Shown here in pieces: positions 21,284 through 33,931 of a stretch of DNA of 64,000 nt (its first letter is position 1; each line of letters begins with the position of its first letter). The position numbers and the translations under genes are program-made. Under the pieces are notes generated by a model, which was not told the DNA's origin, did no database searches, and saw nothing but the letters and a program-made list of their open reading frames with translations. The DNA is from Paraphysoderma sedebokerense (taxonomy: Eukaryota > Blastocladiomycota > Physodermatomycetes > Physodermatales > Physodermataceae). The stretch lies in the NCBI GenBank assembly GCA_025602915.1, contig JAHLJZ010000020.1, positions 248,001 through 312,000 of the forward strand, given 5' to 3'.

Positions 21284-22924
21284 CGGCATTTTTTTTTTTT
21301 GAATTGTTCAACAGTTTCTGCCTTTTGTTCATTCTAAGAATGGATACATTCTCTGTTGTGGCCAATTTGAGCTACAGACAATTTTTGCCACATGCTACGG
21401 GCTTTTATTCCCTTCTTTTCTGGATTCTCTTGCATTACCTTACATCAATCTCGTCTATCAATTTCTTCTCACGTCAAAGTTACGAATACCGGCGATACCA
21501 TATGCACATTGCTTTGTGTTTTTTGCACATGACTCTACGCACACTGTCATCGATATCTATTATTTTTTGTACAATTTTCTGTCGTTATGTGATTTCAAAT
21601 GTTTTTTCTTTCTTGGCTCAATCGGATTGTAAACGATTCATACCCCTTGTAACTGTTGTGTTTGATGCTATTTGTTGAATAACGTGGTAACCAGTTAGGC
21701 CACTAAGTGTAAGTTGTTGTTGTGTGGTTAAGTGTATGGTTTGTGCAATGTATAGTAAAGTTGGGAATTGGTGTACGATTTACAGTGTACTCATAAGGTG
21801 GACAAGGTTCATTGTTGGCGTGCTTTTAAGCAAATTTGGGTCATCCATTGGGGTTGTAGGATTGTTTCTTTTTTAGCAGCGATGTATATTATTTATACGC
21901 CATGTAAGCAATCAAATGAATAATTATTGTAAGAATACGTACCTTTAGGGTAGCTTGATCAGTTTCTTTGGTGATCATGGACGATCGATTCATTTCATTC
22001 TACACGGGAGGGAAGCAAAGGAGTGACGCCATTGCTTGAATGAATATGGATTATGGCGGAGGGAGGACGGCACAAAGTTAGATCTACAAAGAGTCTGACG
22101 GCTGCACTTGCGCAACCGCCAGTGAACAGGCAGTGAACGCAAACGGGATTTGTGGTGAATGGCTGGTGAATCAGATTCCGTTTTGATTCCTGGTGCAAGT
22201 GGTGCGGCGGGGCGTCGAGTTGGCCAATGTCCGTCTTGTATAAACAGGGCGGCATTCCCTCATTCCGCAACCTTCCATTCCCTCTCCTCTCTCCAACACC
22301 CACACACACACGCACTTAGTCTCTGCTTATACACCCTCACAGGGTTATCTTGGCCAAGTTGTTTTCAAATCAACTCTACTCTTCCCACAACCACTACGTA
22401 AGTGTCTTTACTTTGTTTGCTCGCCTTGTCCCCTTCTTGTGTAACGACTGCCCACTACGTCCTGGACACTGGGTGATCCTACACTGTGACAATGATGTCT
22501 TGGTTGATCGACTTGCTCAGTCCAACATTACCTTGGTCCTTGGATATAGGGCCTCGGTCACGGATTTAGTCCGAATGCCTAGTTCAATTTTTTTAGACTT
22601 TTTAATATATCCGCCCTTTCGTTACTTGAATGACGAACAGCTTGACTAACCACCTGCTCTGATATCACATTCCACCTTTTCTTTAGCGCGGCAAGGTGAA
22701 TATCAAATCGATAAAGTTTTTTTTTTCCAGCGTTGCCAGGCTGCGGCCCTTTCTCGCCTCTTTGCTCCGGCGCATCATATCTGACCGGATGAAATTCATT
22801 TTCTAGGCTCGCACGTCAGGTGATCTTCGGAGTCGTTAATACATAATTCTTTGCACTCGATTGCCGCTATCTACTCTCTCTACATATCTACACTCTTTAT
22901 TTTTTCAATTTACGTCTCTCGATC
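21284..22924 (+). promoter_or_regulatory. Promoter and probable leader intron of INO1
   Basis: About 1.6 kb. The GTGAAC direct repeat occurs at 22122-22138, with a GTGAAT pair at 22155-22171 in the same 11-base register. A CCAAT box (GGCCAATG, near 22222) and a TATAAA at 22239-22244 follow. A pyrimidine-rich leader then reaches a donor GTAAGT at 22398, and a poly-T/CCAG acceptor lies near 22730. INO1 thus probably has a 5' non-coding exon. The hydrophobic open frame at 21304-21678 lies just after the upstream gene and is probably 3' flank. Confidence 0.55.
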
Positions 22925-24882
22925 ATGTCTCCACCTGGCGCACCCGATTATCACACTTCGCCTTCCGCTGATCGCCATTCAGCCACACCCGCGAATGGCT
23001 CCTCGTCAACTTCCGATGCCGCCGCTGACTTTCAGGTTGAAAGTCCTAATGTCACGTATACCGATCAACATATTGTGTCGGAATACAAGTATTGTAACAC
23101 CAAGGTTTTGAAGGAGGGAAACAGAATGGTTGTTGTCCCTACTGAAGAGAAATATCTTTTCAAAACCGAAATGAAGGTCCCTAAAGTTGGGTATGTATTT
23201 GAGGACATCTTTGCTTTCGAAATTATCTTGTTTTATCGTACACATTGTAGACGCAAAGTGGTTAACTTTAACATTCACGTGAACAATAGTCTCTTGATGG
23301 TTGGTTGGGGCGGAAACAACGGATCTACCCTCACCGCTAGTATCATTGCCAATCGCCACAACCTTTCCTGGGAAACTCGTGAAGGCGCTCAATCTGCCAA
23401 TTACTTCGGCTCCATCGTCATGTCATCAACTGTCAAGCTCGGTTACGATGCATCCGATCCCACGAATGAAATCTATATGCCTCTCCGTGACATGTTGCCC
23501 ATGGTTCACCCCAACGATCTCGTCATTGGCGGGTGGGATATCAACGACGCAAATTTGGCTGAAGCCATGAAGAGAGCTAGAGTGTTGGAACCCGATTTGC
23601 AAAGACAAGTCTGGAGTGAAATGGAAAAGATGAAGCCGATGAAGAGCATCTATTATCCTGATTTCATTGCTAGCAACCAAGAAGAGCGAGCGAATAATGT
23701 TTTGGAAGGAACCAAAGCTGAGCATTTGGAGAAACTCCGTCAAGATATAAGGTTCGCTTCTTCGTTTGCTCTCAACCCGTTTATGTTGGTATATAATTTT
23801 GACAATTTTAATCCCAACTTTTATAGAAATTTCAAATCATCCAACAATCTTGACAAGATCATTGTTATTTGGACCGCCAATACCGAACGTTACGCCGATA
23901 TCATTTCTGGCGTCAACGATACTGCCGACAACTTGCTTGCTGCTATTAAAGAGGGCCATGACGAAGTCTCTCCTTCCACCCTTTTCGCTGTTGCCTCAAT
24001 TTTGGAAAATGCTCCCTTCATCAATGGTTCTCCTCAAAATACTTTTGTTCCGGGCTTGATTGAACTCGCCGAACAAAAAAGAGTACATATTGGTGGTGAC
24101 GACTTCAAGAGTGGTCAAACCAAAGTTAAATCCGCAATTGTTGATTTCTTGGTCAATGCTGGTATCAAGCCATTGGGAATTACCAGTTACAATCACTTGG
24201 GTAACAACGACGGTAAGAACTTGAGTGAACAGAAGCAGTTCAGATCAAAGGAAATCAGTAAATCCAGTGTCGTCGATGATATGGTGGCTGCCAACCACGT
24301 CTTGTACAAGGTTTGTTCAGTATTGAATGTCACAAGTCGTTGCGTCACTTGGATTCTAATATTTGGATATGTAACAGAAAGGTGAACACCCCGACCACAC
24401 CGTAGTCATCAAATATGTTCCCTCGGTCGGTGACTCCAAGAGAGCTCTTGACGAATACTACTCTGAAATTTTCATGGGCGGTCGCAACACCATGTCTATC
24501 TTCAACACTTGCGAAGATTCACTCCTTGCTTCGCCTTTGATAATTGATTTGGTTGTTCTTTGCGTAAGTGACGCTTTTATACTTCTTCAGACATTGAATT
24601 CTTGTTTCTTAACTCACATTTATTCCATAAAATTTACAGGAACTTTTTACTCGAATTTCGTATGCCCACGCCCCTACTACTGGGTCACTCACCAAATTCG
24701 ATTCTTTCCATTCCGTCCTATCAATCCTCTCTTACATGTTGAAAGCTCCGCTCACACCTCCCGGTACTCCCGTTGTGAATGCCCTTGCCAAGCAACGATC
24801 TAGCATCGAAAACATTTTGAGAGCTTGTGTTGGTTTGGCGCCAAATAGCGAAATGGGATTGGAATTCAAAGCGTTCCATTGA
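22925..24882 (+). CDS. INO1: Inositol-3-phosphate synthase
   Basis: Converts glucose 6-phosphate to 1L-myo-inositol 1-phosphate with NAD, the first step of inositol synthesis in the cytosol. Family blocks are clear: [20 protein letters not shown] (NAD-binding glycine-rich loop), then [49 protein letters not shown] and [14 protein letters not shown]. The last blocks are [20 protein letters not shown] and [15 protein letters not shown]. Four introns are phase-consistent: one after KVPKVG, one with a GTTCGC donor after LRQDIR, one after NHVLYK and one after DLVVLC. The N-terminus has about 40 extra Ser/Ala/Pro residues before the conserved part. The catalytic Lys and Asp regions are present, so the enzyme looks active. 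Confidence 0.96.
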
Positions 24883-25334
24883 ATGTGGCCATAAACCGTT
24901 TAAGTAAGGCGAAGAGTCTTTTTTATAGTATTTCCAGTTGTTGAATTACCAAAAAAAGAATGAAAACCGAAAAAAATATTTTTCTATTCTTTATGGATTG
25001 TCAAGCTTAAATCGAATTTTATTGTAATAACCAAGTACTTTGCAGATTGTATCCTGTTGGATGAGGAATAAATAGCGAAGCTTTAGTCAATTTAGTTAGT
25101 TGATTTCATATAAAGCGATTATATTTTCTATCTTTGAGCTTCTGGCTGGCAGACTCTTCACACTTTTATACGACGTAAATGAGAGTACCACTCTTGTACC
25201 CACATTGGCCGCTCGATGTTGAATCGCACTTTGGCGCGTTCATGAACTAACCGTTGGAATTACACCTAAACCCGAATCCACTAATTCAACTATTCAACCC
25301 TTCTCAATCTTTTCCACTCTCGTCCAATGACAAA
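24883..25334. other. Intergenic between INO1 and APC4
   Basis: 450 bases of 3' flank and 5' leader, AT-rich; no element recognised. Confidence 0.6.
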
Positions 25335-28300
25335 ATGACCACGACTCCCACACCATCCCCACCCCAATTTCCTTTCCCTTTTCCCACCCTCTCAACCACA
25401 ACAACCTCATTCACACACGAACACACCGGTCCCGCACCCAAATCTATCCAAATCTGTAGCTGGTGTCCGACGTTAGACTTGTTGGCGTTGGGATTTTCGA
25501 ATGGGTCGGTGAATATCGTGAGGTTGAATTTACAGGTTGTTTGGGGTAAAGATATTCAAAGTGGGGAAAATGGAGTCAATGTGGCTAGGTTGGGGTGGAG
25601 TCCTAACGGTTTGACACTTGTTTTATCTGGATTTTTGTGTCGGTAAGATCCACAGTATAACTTATTTTGATTTTTTATTTATTTTTGGGATTTGGATTTG
25701 TATTCGGATTTGGTGGGGATGATGTATAGGAAAAATATTGGCAATAGCTTACTCCAACGGTCTCATTCGACTCTACGACATTGCGACTCAAGAATTCGTA
25801 CACCAAATCGGTTCTTCCCAGTCCCACTCCCAATCTCCTTCTCACTCCAATTTCCAAAGAATAAAAAAACTAGAAAAACCGACATCTCTTTCGTGGTTTG
25901 AAAAAGTTGATTCGAAATCGGAAATTGATTGGGTGAAGGTGATGGAAGATAATGTCGCCGCCGTGAGTGGATCGTGGGAGGTGAAGGTACGTTTTTTGAA
26001 GGGTTTTTTGGTGATTTTGATGGAGAGTGTGTATGGTATTGATGATTGGGTTTTGTTATTGTTTCGGGGTTATTGTGATTCCGGGAAAATAGAATCGGTC
26101 AATGGCGAATGCGCATCCGGAGAGGTATTTACCTAAATTAGGACCAATGACGACTTCGCAGTCTGGGTATGTGGGATTTTTTGGGTTGCATTTGGAGGGT
26201 TTCAATTTGATTCGCTGATTGAATGTACGGTTTTGGGGGGTTAGAGCGGAAGCGAAGTTTTTGAATCAGTCTAAACGAAAGTTTCTGAATATCGATGACC
26301 ACGATGAAGACAGTTTTCAGAATTTAAATGTCTTGGTTTGTGGAGACCGCAATGGGAATGTTGTACTCAGGTAAGTTGATTGTATTTATTATCCAATACG
26401 GAAATGAGTCTCTTTGACCTGAATTCTGTATACTTTAAAAAGTGCGTTTGGCAATTTCCCGATTGGACAACTCTCGCTTTCAGATAACAGACGATTCCGA
26501 TTCGAGTCCCCACAAATCCTTCAAACCAGTGTCGCACCCACACTATCCCATATTTACCTCCTCGTTGAAACCACATCCCCAGTCACACTCCTCAACCTTG
26601 TACATCCATCTCAACAACCGAAACCGGTCGGACAAGACTCCACTCACCGTCGGTACACTTCCCTCGTAACATGTTCCACGTCTCTTTTACAATCCAAACA
26701 AGCGGAAATCAAAACCCTCGCCGAACTGTCAACCGAGATTCGACCGTTACTGAATTACGTGTCTGATACGTTAGCAGCCATGGAAAAGGAGTATAGAGGG
26801 ATACATCATTTCGTGAAATTACATAGGGAGAATTTCGAGAAATTATTGGAAAATGAAATGGTACTGTCGACACCGGAAACTGAGTTTTTGAGGTTACTCT
26901 TGACCGGAACCGGGTCGACTCAAATGCAAGCTTTTTTGACCAGAGAAGTTGATGAACGGGTAATATACTTATTACTTTCACTGGTTCCCTATTATTTCTA
27001 ACCTCTTGATTTCCATTGATGTCTCCGTGATATGATGGGGGGATCTAAAGGCACTTGAACGATGGGGTAAAATGACTAAAGACGCATACGTCGCCATGTC
27101 TCAATACATTGTCGCTAATTTTTTACCCGCCATGCAAAGAATTATTATCTACCTGAACGATTTACTGGGTTACAGTCGATGGTGCGTGTCACGTTTCTGA
27201 GTTTATCTTTTGTGGTTTTCAAAGAGAAATCTGCTAACAAGGTATACATGGTGTTTTGATTTTCGTTGATTAGGGAAGAACAGTACGCCGTGATAGGATT
27301 GACAGAGAAGAGTATTATAGAGTGTATTAAGTTATGTGGAGCGTTGATTGGAAGGTTGGAAGAGTTGAAACGGTTATTGGGAACAGAGTTGGATCATTTT
27401 ATGTCGTTTATTTCGTGGCTTGAAAAATGTAAGACAACTTTTGTTCTTTGGATCATTGGATATTCATTTGAGAACCAGGGGTGTTAACAGATTACTACTA
27501 TTATAATGGTGACTGTTTAGATCAACGACAGTTTCTCGGAAACCAAGAAAACGAGACCGAATCCGAAGAACCGACTTTCGATGTTCTCAAAGTTGTCAAA
27601 TTTATAGAAAATTCACTCACAACCGATATCTTTCAATCCTTTTTCGAATCCAAATTAGGCGACCAAGAACCCAATCTAAACCTATTAACACCCTACTTTG
27701 TCAACCAACCTCTCTCGAATTTAATCCCACCCATCACGAAAATCTCTGCATTCGATGTCCCACGTCAAACTCAACCTCAACCTCCCGTGTCCCACGGTAA
27801 ACGGAAACACAAGTTACAAGAACCAGAGTCAACAAAGAGTATAGAATCGTTGTGTTATATGTTTCCGAACACATTGGGGGAGAGGTTACTCTTTGTTCCC
27901 GACGTCACGAAAACTCTTGCATTAACTGATTTTACGAGGGAATTGAAGAAAAGGTGTGAAGATGTTTTTGGGCAGTGTATAGAGAAGTTGGGGGATGATG
28001 TGACGGTTGTGGGAAGTGTGCCGTTGATGAGGTGTATTGACGAGGTAAGTGAGAGTGATGAGTCGAATGTGAAGTGTTCGATTAGGATCAATGGGGAGGT
28101 GAGTTGATTTTTTTAGTTTTTTTATTTTTATTATTTTTATAATTGATCTAATGTTGTTTTAGTATCAATATATAGCGATTACGGATCCCGAAGCCAAAAC
28201 AAAGTTTCCGCAAAGTTTGTTTCTTTTAATTTCTCATGTGCAGGTTGAACATTCTAATCTTTTAATGATTCTAACATTTGAACGTTTCAACGATTTGTTA

Positions 28301-29083
28301 TTTTACTATTTGAACTAGTTCATCTCTACCGGGTACCACTGTATCCGCCCCCGCTTGAAAGGGTACAATCCAAGGCGCCGGTGTCACCGACTAGAGCGTC
28401 TTGGAAGGGGGAATATGTTTGTTTGGAATTTAAACCCGAGGAAGATGAAAAGTTTGGAGAGGAATGGGAAGTTCGGATCAGTGATTTTGAGTTTTTCGAT
28501 GACGAGGTGTTGAGTGTTTTGATGAAAATTGATGTCGATCAAGGTATAGAGTTTTGTTCAAGTTGTTCAGATTTTGAGACCATCAATGAGACAATTTCAA
28601 CGTTTTTATTGATTCATGATTTACTTATTATTTATAGAAAAAGGTGTATCAAGAGATTACGTGATGATGGTTTCCTATGTGGATCAAAGTTTTCATTCCT
28701 TTTCATCACGGTATACACCCTCCCCCTCAGCGTCGCGTACAATCACACAACTCGCGTCAACTTTTCCTCCTCCTTCTACTTCTTCAACAACAACGTCACC
28801 ATCACCATTTACTTCATCTACTACAAAACGGGTGAGTAGTGAGTCGATAGATCAAGGTCAAGGTGTGGATATTGGGGAAGAGTATAAAGAGATGCCGCGG
28901 ATAGTGAGGCAACGGTACGTTGAGATGATGAGGTGTAGTCGGTTGGTTGTGAATGGGAATGAGGGGAGGAGGGTGATTGGGGTTGTGGACGAGAGTGGGA
29001 TGAGGGTGAGTTTATTCTTGGTTGACGAGGATGAAGACGAAGACGAGGAGGACGAGAGACTGGAGGATGAGGAGGAGGACTGA
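25335..29083 (+). CDS. APC4: Anaphase-promoting complex subunit 4
   Basis: Apc4 is a scaffold subunit of the APC/C ubiquitin ligase, which drives mitotic exit. The N-terminal part is the Apc4 WD40-type propeller: WCPTLDLLALGFSNGSVNI, then GWSPNG joined across an intron to KILAIAYSNGLIRLYD. The middle holds the APC4 helical domain: TEIRPLLNYVSDTLAAMEKE, ERWGKMTKDAYVAMSQYI, QRIIIYLNDLLGYSRW, CGALIGRLEEL. The C-terminus has VVNGNEGRRVIGVVDESG, the family's last strand block, and a strongly acidic tail. About ten small introns. The first one has a GTTTGA donor: splicing from the more obvious GTAAG 34 bases on breaks the frame, while GTTTGA restores the propeller strand. The start is the first ATG in frame with this domain. 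Confidence 0.9.
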
Positions 29084-29549
29084 GTGAGTGAGGAATGCAA
29101 GAGAGGAATGACGGAATGGCCCAGAGAGTGGATTTTGGGATTGATGTAGAGTGGTGAACCAGCAGTGAACTGTGCGTGAATGGGTGAATGAGATGCAGCG
29201 TGGGCTCAGTGAGCAGATCGAGGGAAGCATCAGAGGGAGTCAGGATGTGCCATGTCCATACAATAGAGTGGTGAATCTGCAGTGAACCAAGTGTGCAGCA
29301 GTGAACTGTCATGGTACAAAGGGGTGAACCAAGTAGCACAGTTCACCAGTGTTCACAGCGTAGCAGAGTGGCGGTGGGGTACTAGGAAAAAAAAAGCACT
29401 GCGCCACAGGGACACGTGGACTTGGGTGAATAAAAGAGGGAGCAGACACGGGGAGACTGAGTGGGATTCCCTCTCTTGATTCAGTTGGAAAGTAGACTCA
29501 CTTGGGATATCACACTCCACTCCTCAGTACACTACACTACACAGCACAG
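29084..29549 (+). promoter_or_regulatory. HSF promoter with phased GTGAAY array
   Basis: GTGAAC/T half-sites lie at 29154, 29165 and 29176 (exactly 11 bases apart), at 29184, then at 29271 and 29282 (11 apart), 29301 and 29324. On the other strand they lie at 29341 and 29351. A CACGTG palindrome at 29413-29418, within ACACGTGGACTTGGGTGAA, precedes an AATAAAAG TATA-like box near 29430. The start codon is at 29550. Confidence 0.6.
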
Positions 29550-32500
29550 ATGATGCCGCACTCACAGACACACTCACTCCCGCAGTCACAGTCACTCCCG
29601 CAGTCACTGCCAGTGCAGAACAAGCGAAAGAGACCACTCGACGACGACGACACCCCCCTCGCATCCTCGCTCTCCTCAACAACACCCTCCTCTTCAACTG
29701 AATCAACATCCTCAGCTGCTGCTGCCGCTCACCACCATCCCCACTCCCACAGAACTGCTCTCCCCTCTCCTGCCTCGGCCTTCTCCCCAAACCACCTCGA
29801 CGACCTCCCTCCCTACTCCGCCTACAGAAACCTCTCGCTCAAAGATCAAACGGCAAAAAATGACCAGTACAACAAAAAACTAAATGTCGTGGTTGCAAAG
29901 AATGCCGCTCCTTTCTTGATTAAACTCTATACGTATGTTGTGCCAAAAAAAAAAAAAAACGAGCGCCCTTCTTTGTTGTTTTCTTCGTTTTCCTTTTTGG
30001 TTTGGGTTGATCCCCCAATCTCCATCAGCCCCTCTCCTTAAACAGTATCTATATCTGGCGTCACTCTACAGTTGGTCATTGAAAAAAGCTGTTGTAGTCA
30101 AAAGATAAAGAGAAATCAAATTTGAGTCGAACCGAATACCAAACGCGCGGATCATTCTTACTTGTTGATTTATCTGCCCTTCTTAACCTCCCGTTTACTC
30201 GAATTTTTTTTCTAAACTTTCTGTTTCATTTTTACCCACCGGGGGATGTGATTTGGGCGAATCATTAGAATGGTCGACGACCCCGCTTCAAATCATCTGA
30301 TATGTTGGTCTGATCATGGTCAGAGTTTTATCGGTAAGTTTTTATTCGTTTCCAACCATGTTAAAATGGCTGTCAAAAAGTCAAGTGCTAATCTTTAACT
30401 CTTGTGTCTTACTTATCATACAGTGACAAGCCCAGAAGTATTCGCCAAAGAAGTATTACCACGCTTCTACAGACACTCCAATTTGTCTTCCTTTGTTCGT
30501 CAACTCAACATGTACGGTTTTTGTAAACTACCGCATGTCAACCCGACAGCCGACCTCTCTAGTCCTGGTTCTTCGTTTCTTGAATTCACTCACGCTCAGT
30601 TCCAACGCGGGCGTCCGGAACTGCTCTCCTTGGTGACAAGAAAAAAGAGTGGATCAGGTGACGAAAAATCAGACTTGGATGTCAATCAAGTTGTATCCGA
30701 AATCACCTCCATCAAGCAACATCAAATGGTGATCTCTTCTGATCTTTCCACCATTCAAATGGACAATCGTGCCTTATGGACAGAGTTGATGAATTCAAGA
30801 AATCAATTCAGAAAGCAACAAGAAGTGATTGATAAGATTCTGGGATTTTTGAGTGTCATCTTTACTGATCAAGATGAAAAGCAACAATTGAGAAATAAGA
30901 AGCGAAAGCTTATGAATTATTTCATGGATTCCTGGGGGTCCGGCTCGGAAGCATCCTCTGGAAGCAGTGGCGCTGAAGGGGACGATGAAGGTCGACACGG
31001 TCCGCATTCGCTCTTGATGCCGGTCTTGATGTCGCAGGCTTTAGGACGACGAAGCAAAAAGTCAGGTAGGTGGCGAACACGCGGTATAACTTACATCTCC
31101 ATTGCTGCTGGCGATCATGGTGTCGGACTAAACTCTGCCTCCTTTTTTGATCAATTTTCCGTATTGCTCTCTAGAACGCCCGTCTACAAGCAGTCCTTCA
31201 CTCAGACCTGAAAACCCGCCTACAGCCGCTCAATCGATTGGACAAAAGACATCACCAGTCATTCCCGCCACTTCATCCGGGTCATTCGTAACAACGCGAG
31301 TGGAACCGACGGTCTACATGTCTACAAATTATCCAAACGGCATTCCAAGGACACTGGGTTACTCTCATTCGTATCAAAATCTATCCCAAGACATCAATCA
31401 ATTACAGTCAAATCTTGAATCTTACATGGACTCTATTGGTATCGCTGATCCTGGGGAACTTCGATCTTTCTCTCTTGCCGATTTTTATGGTCCCAATGAG
31501 GGGCCGAACGGTACGAATCCCAATCAAGCGAAAGATAGTATAAACCTACTGCTTTCAAGTACACTTGATCTTTCATCACCTTCTTCTTTCCGTCCGTCCG
31601 AGCACACAGCTGAACCATTAGAAGACGATCTCCTGAAACTATCAGTTGACCCTAAACCTTTCCTCCCTTGTATGAACGGTTCGGTATCACCAGCTCCGGG
31701 AAATGGCACAACATCAAAAATGAATTCAAATTCCTCCAAGCCCTTAAACGTGCAAGAACTGGCACAAAATTACCTCATACCCAACTCTGATTTGGTCAAT
31801 CCTCAAATGATGTCACATACTACCACCGGTTCGGTCTACCACCCTTCAACGTCGTTACCCCAAGACTCAATTGGCATTCCGAAAGTTCCAGTCACCAATG
31901 GGGTTCCACTCTCTGATGCGAGTGGGCCGATGTATCCTGTTACCTCGACTATCCCGCCATCGATACTGTCTTCAATTCCGACGTCGTCTCTCAGAGTCAA
32001 TAATGTTGTCGACGCGATCCCCCAGACTACGCAAATTCCATTCTCTGTTCCCGTCAACATTCCTGTGCATCCTCCGGTTGGAAGCGTCGAAACGCCATTC
32101 ACGACCGCTGTTCCCCTCCAATATGCCATTTCTCCGGAACTGATTCTAAATCCGCAGGGTATCCCACTTGTCCCCATTCTTCCAACTGCTCTCCCCATTT
32201 CCACAGTCCCACAGAGTCAACCAACATTGAATGCTACATTCCCGATCGTCTCTCCGCTCCCACTACAACGGTCAAACTCCATCCCCGAATCGTGTCCCTC
32301 CATTACCCGTACATCCTCTTCCATTTCAAATTCTATTTCCACGGCTTCCCCTACACCGAGTGCCACAGACGAAGTAGAATTCTCCACATCCATTTCACCT
32401 CCCATCCCATCTTCATCCAACCCAACCCTCCCTCTAATGCAACCCTTCATCTCTACCCCTTTTGTCAACCCAAGAAGACTACCAATCCACAATCCCACCG

Positions 32501-32661
32501 GAACTCAAAATCCAATACAAAATGGAATACTCAATGGTGATTATATCCGTGCTGCAGTATCACAGGATTTGAGTTCCCCAGAGGCAATCGAATTCGCGAT
32601 ACAACCAAATTTTAATGGTACTAAAATTATGGTACCAGGGACACCATCGAAACGGTATTAA
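29550..32661 (+). CDS. HSF1: Heat shock transcription factor
   Basis: The HSF DNA-binding domain is assembled from three exons: AAPFLIKLYT, MVDDPASNHLICWSDHGQSF (with I following), and VTSPEVFAKEVLPRFYRHSN. It continues into the hallmark recognition helix SSFVRQLNMYGFCKL and FQRGRPELLSLVTRKKS. Introns are phase-consistent. A coiled-coil oligomerisation region follows (EITSIKQHQMVISSDLSTIQ, WTELMNSRNQFRKQQEVIDK) and a nuclear-import-like KKRK. The rest, about 500 residues, is Ser/Pro/Thr-rich, a probable activation region. The wing has FLEFTHAQF where many HSFs have a Trp-containing LWEF.HP.F, so the usual Trp is absent. An N-terminal extension of about 100 residues is Ser/Pro/His-rich. Binds heat-shock elements as a trimer in the nucleus. 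Confidence 0.95.
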
Positions 32662-32880
32662 AAAAGTAACTATCTTCAACATTAAAAATCACCGCTTCGT
32701 TGAATTGAATTAGTGAATTAGTTAAAATAGAAATATCACTTGCAATTTTTCTGTACTCTGGATTTATATTTTGTAGTATTGTACAGAATGTATAGCGTAA
32801 TAGGGGTACTTTGCAATCACTGTTCATAATTAGAAACAAAAAAACCCGTGACAACGTGACAAAAAATGAAAAAGCAGGTT

Positions 32881-32982
32881 GCGGTGGTTGAGGTTTTTAG
32901 TTTTTGGGTCAAAATGTAACATGATTTTTTTTTTTTGGTAAACAATTTGGTAAATTACACTATTCTGTACAATTCTTTTCAT
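32881..32982. repeat. Direct repeat, copy A
   Basis: Shares GGTCAAAATGTAACATGATT, a T run, GGTAAA.AATTTGGTAAATTA, then CACTATTCTGTA and CTTTTCAT with copy B. Confidence 0.85.
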
Positions 32983-33076
32983 GGAGTTATCGAAATAAGT
33001 GGTACCATACACCTAAGAGAACTAATGTTGTAGTCAATGTTAAATTCAGGAATACAAAGTATCATACAACTAAATT

Positions 33077-33211
33077 GAGGTGGTTTTGTTTTTTTTTTTT
33101 TTTTTTTTTGGTCAAAATGTAACATGATTTTTTTGGTAAAAAATTTGGTAAATTAATTTACTTTACATTACGTTACTTTAGTTTACACTATTCTGTAAAA
33201 TTTCTTTTCAT
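33077..33211. repeat. Direct repeat, copy B
   Basis: Same blocks as copy A, with an extra segment of about 30 bases of TTTAC-like repeats (TTTACTTTACATTACGTTAC) inserted before CACTATTCTGTA, and a longer poly-T run at its start. Confidence 0.85.
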
Positions 33212-33842
33212 CACCCCATAACACCGGTCGATACGTTGCTAATGGCTTATGGTGCTCATAGTGTGGATGGTCATTTAACTTTGAGATTTTGATTTGAATA
33301 TGAGGAATATGTAGAAATGCATTCGTTTATTTTACAGTAGGTAATACTCTTTATGACATTCACAGTTTTAGGGAGAAAAGAAAAAGAAAGAGTCAGACAA
33401 CCGAGTCAATCAACTTAAAAGAAACAACCCCGTGAAACAAGGAAACGAACGAGAAAGGAGAAGAGAGAGAAATAAAGGGAGACCAAAGGGGAAGAAATGA
33501 AATGAATTTTAATTTGACAGTCTTGACAATGTGTCCAATCTGTTGGCAATTCACGAGAAGGCCGAAACCAAAGATAATCTAAGCTAAGCTAAGCAGAGTT
33601 AAGCAAACAACGGTATCTGTGTTGTCTTGTTTTGTCCTGTCCTATCCTATCTGATCTGATGATTTATACACGATTCAAACGATATAAATGACCCCAAAGA
33701 AAGAAATAAAGAAATGGTGATTTGCGATGTGTGAGTATGGGTTGCTGACGCGCGTGTTGTAGTTGTGATTTGAAGGTTTTGAGGATTCGAGAGTTGAGGA
33801 TTTGAGGGTTTGTGTGTTGAGTGTTGAAGTGATAGAGTTTTT

Positions 33843-33895
33843 TTAATCTTGGCTTAAGAATTGGGTTAAACTCCATTGAGGATGAACCTTTCGGA

Positions 33896-33931
<36 letters not shown>

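Larger units (their letters stand above)
32662..33842. other. Intergenic between HSF and GID-type gene 3' ends
   Basis: About 1.2 kb between converging genes. It holds a diverged direct repeat (32881-32982 and 33077-33211), a poly-T run near 33090-33109, a purine-rich stretch at 33370-33500 and short AAGCT and CTATC-like repeats at 33580-33665. No gene supported. Confidence 0.6.

Noticed and set aside
21304-21678. 124-codon hydrophobic frame after the 19.6 kb gene
   Set aside because: Starts with a non-ATG codon, T-rich composition explains the hydrophobic residues, and the position fits a 3' UTR.
22350-22649. 99-codon frame in the INO1 leader
   Set aside because: Overlaps the probable leader exon and donor; no similarity recognised.
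28821-29339. 172-codon Ser/Pro/His-rich minus-strand frame
   Set aside because: It is the reverse complement of the acidic APC4 C-terminus and the GTGAAY array.
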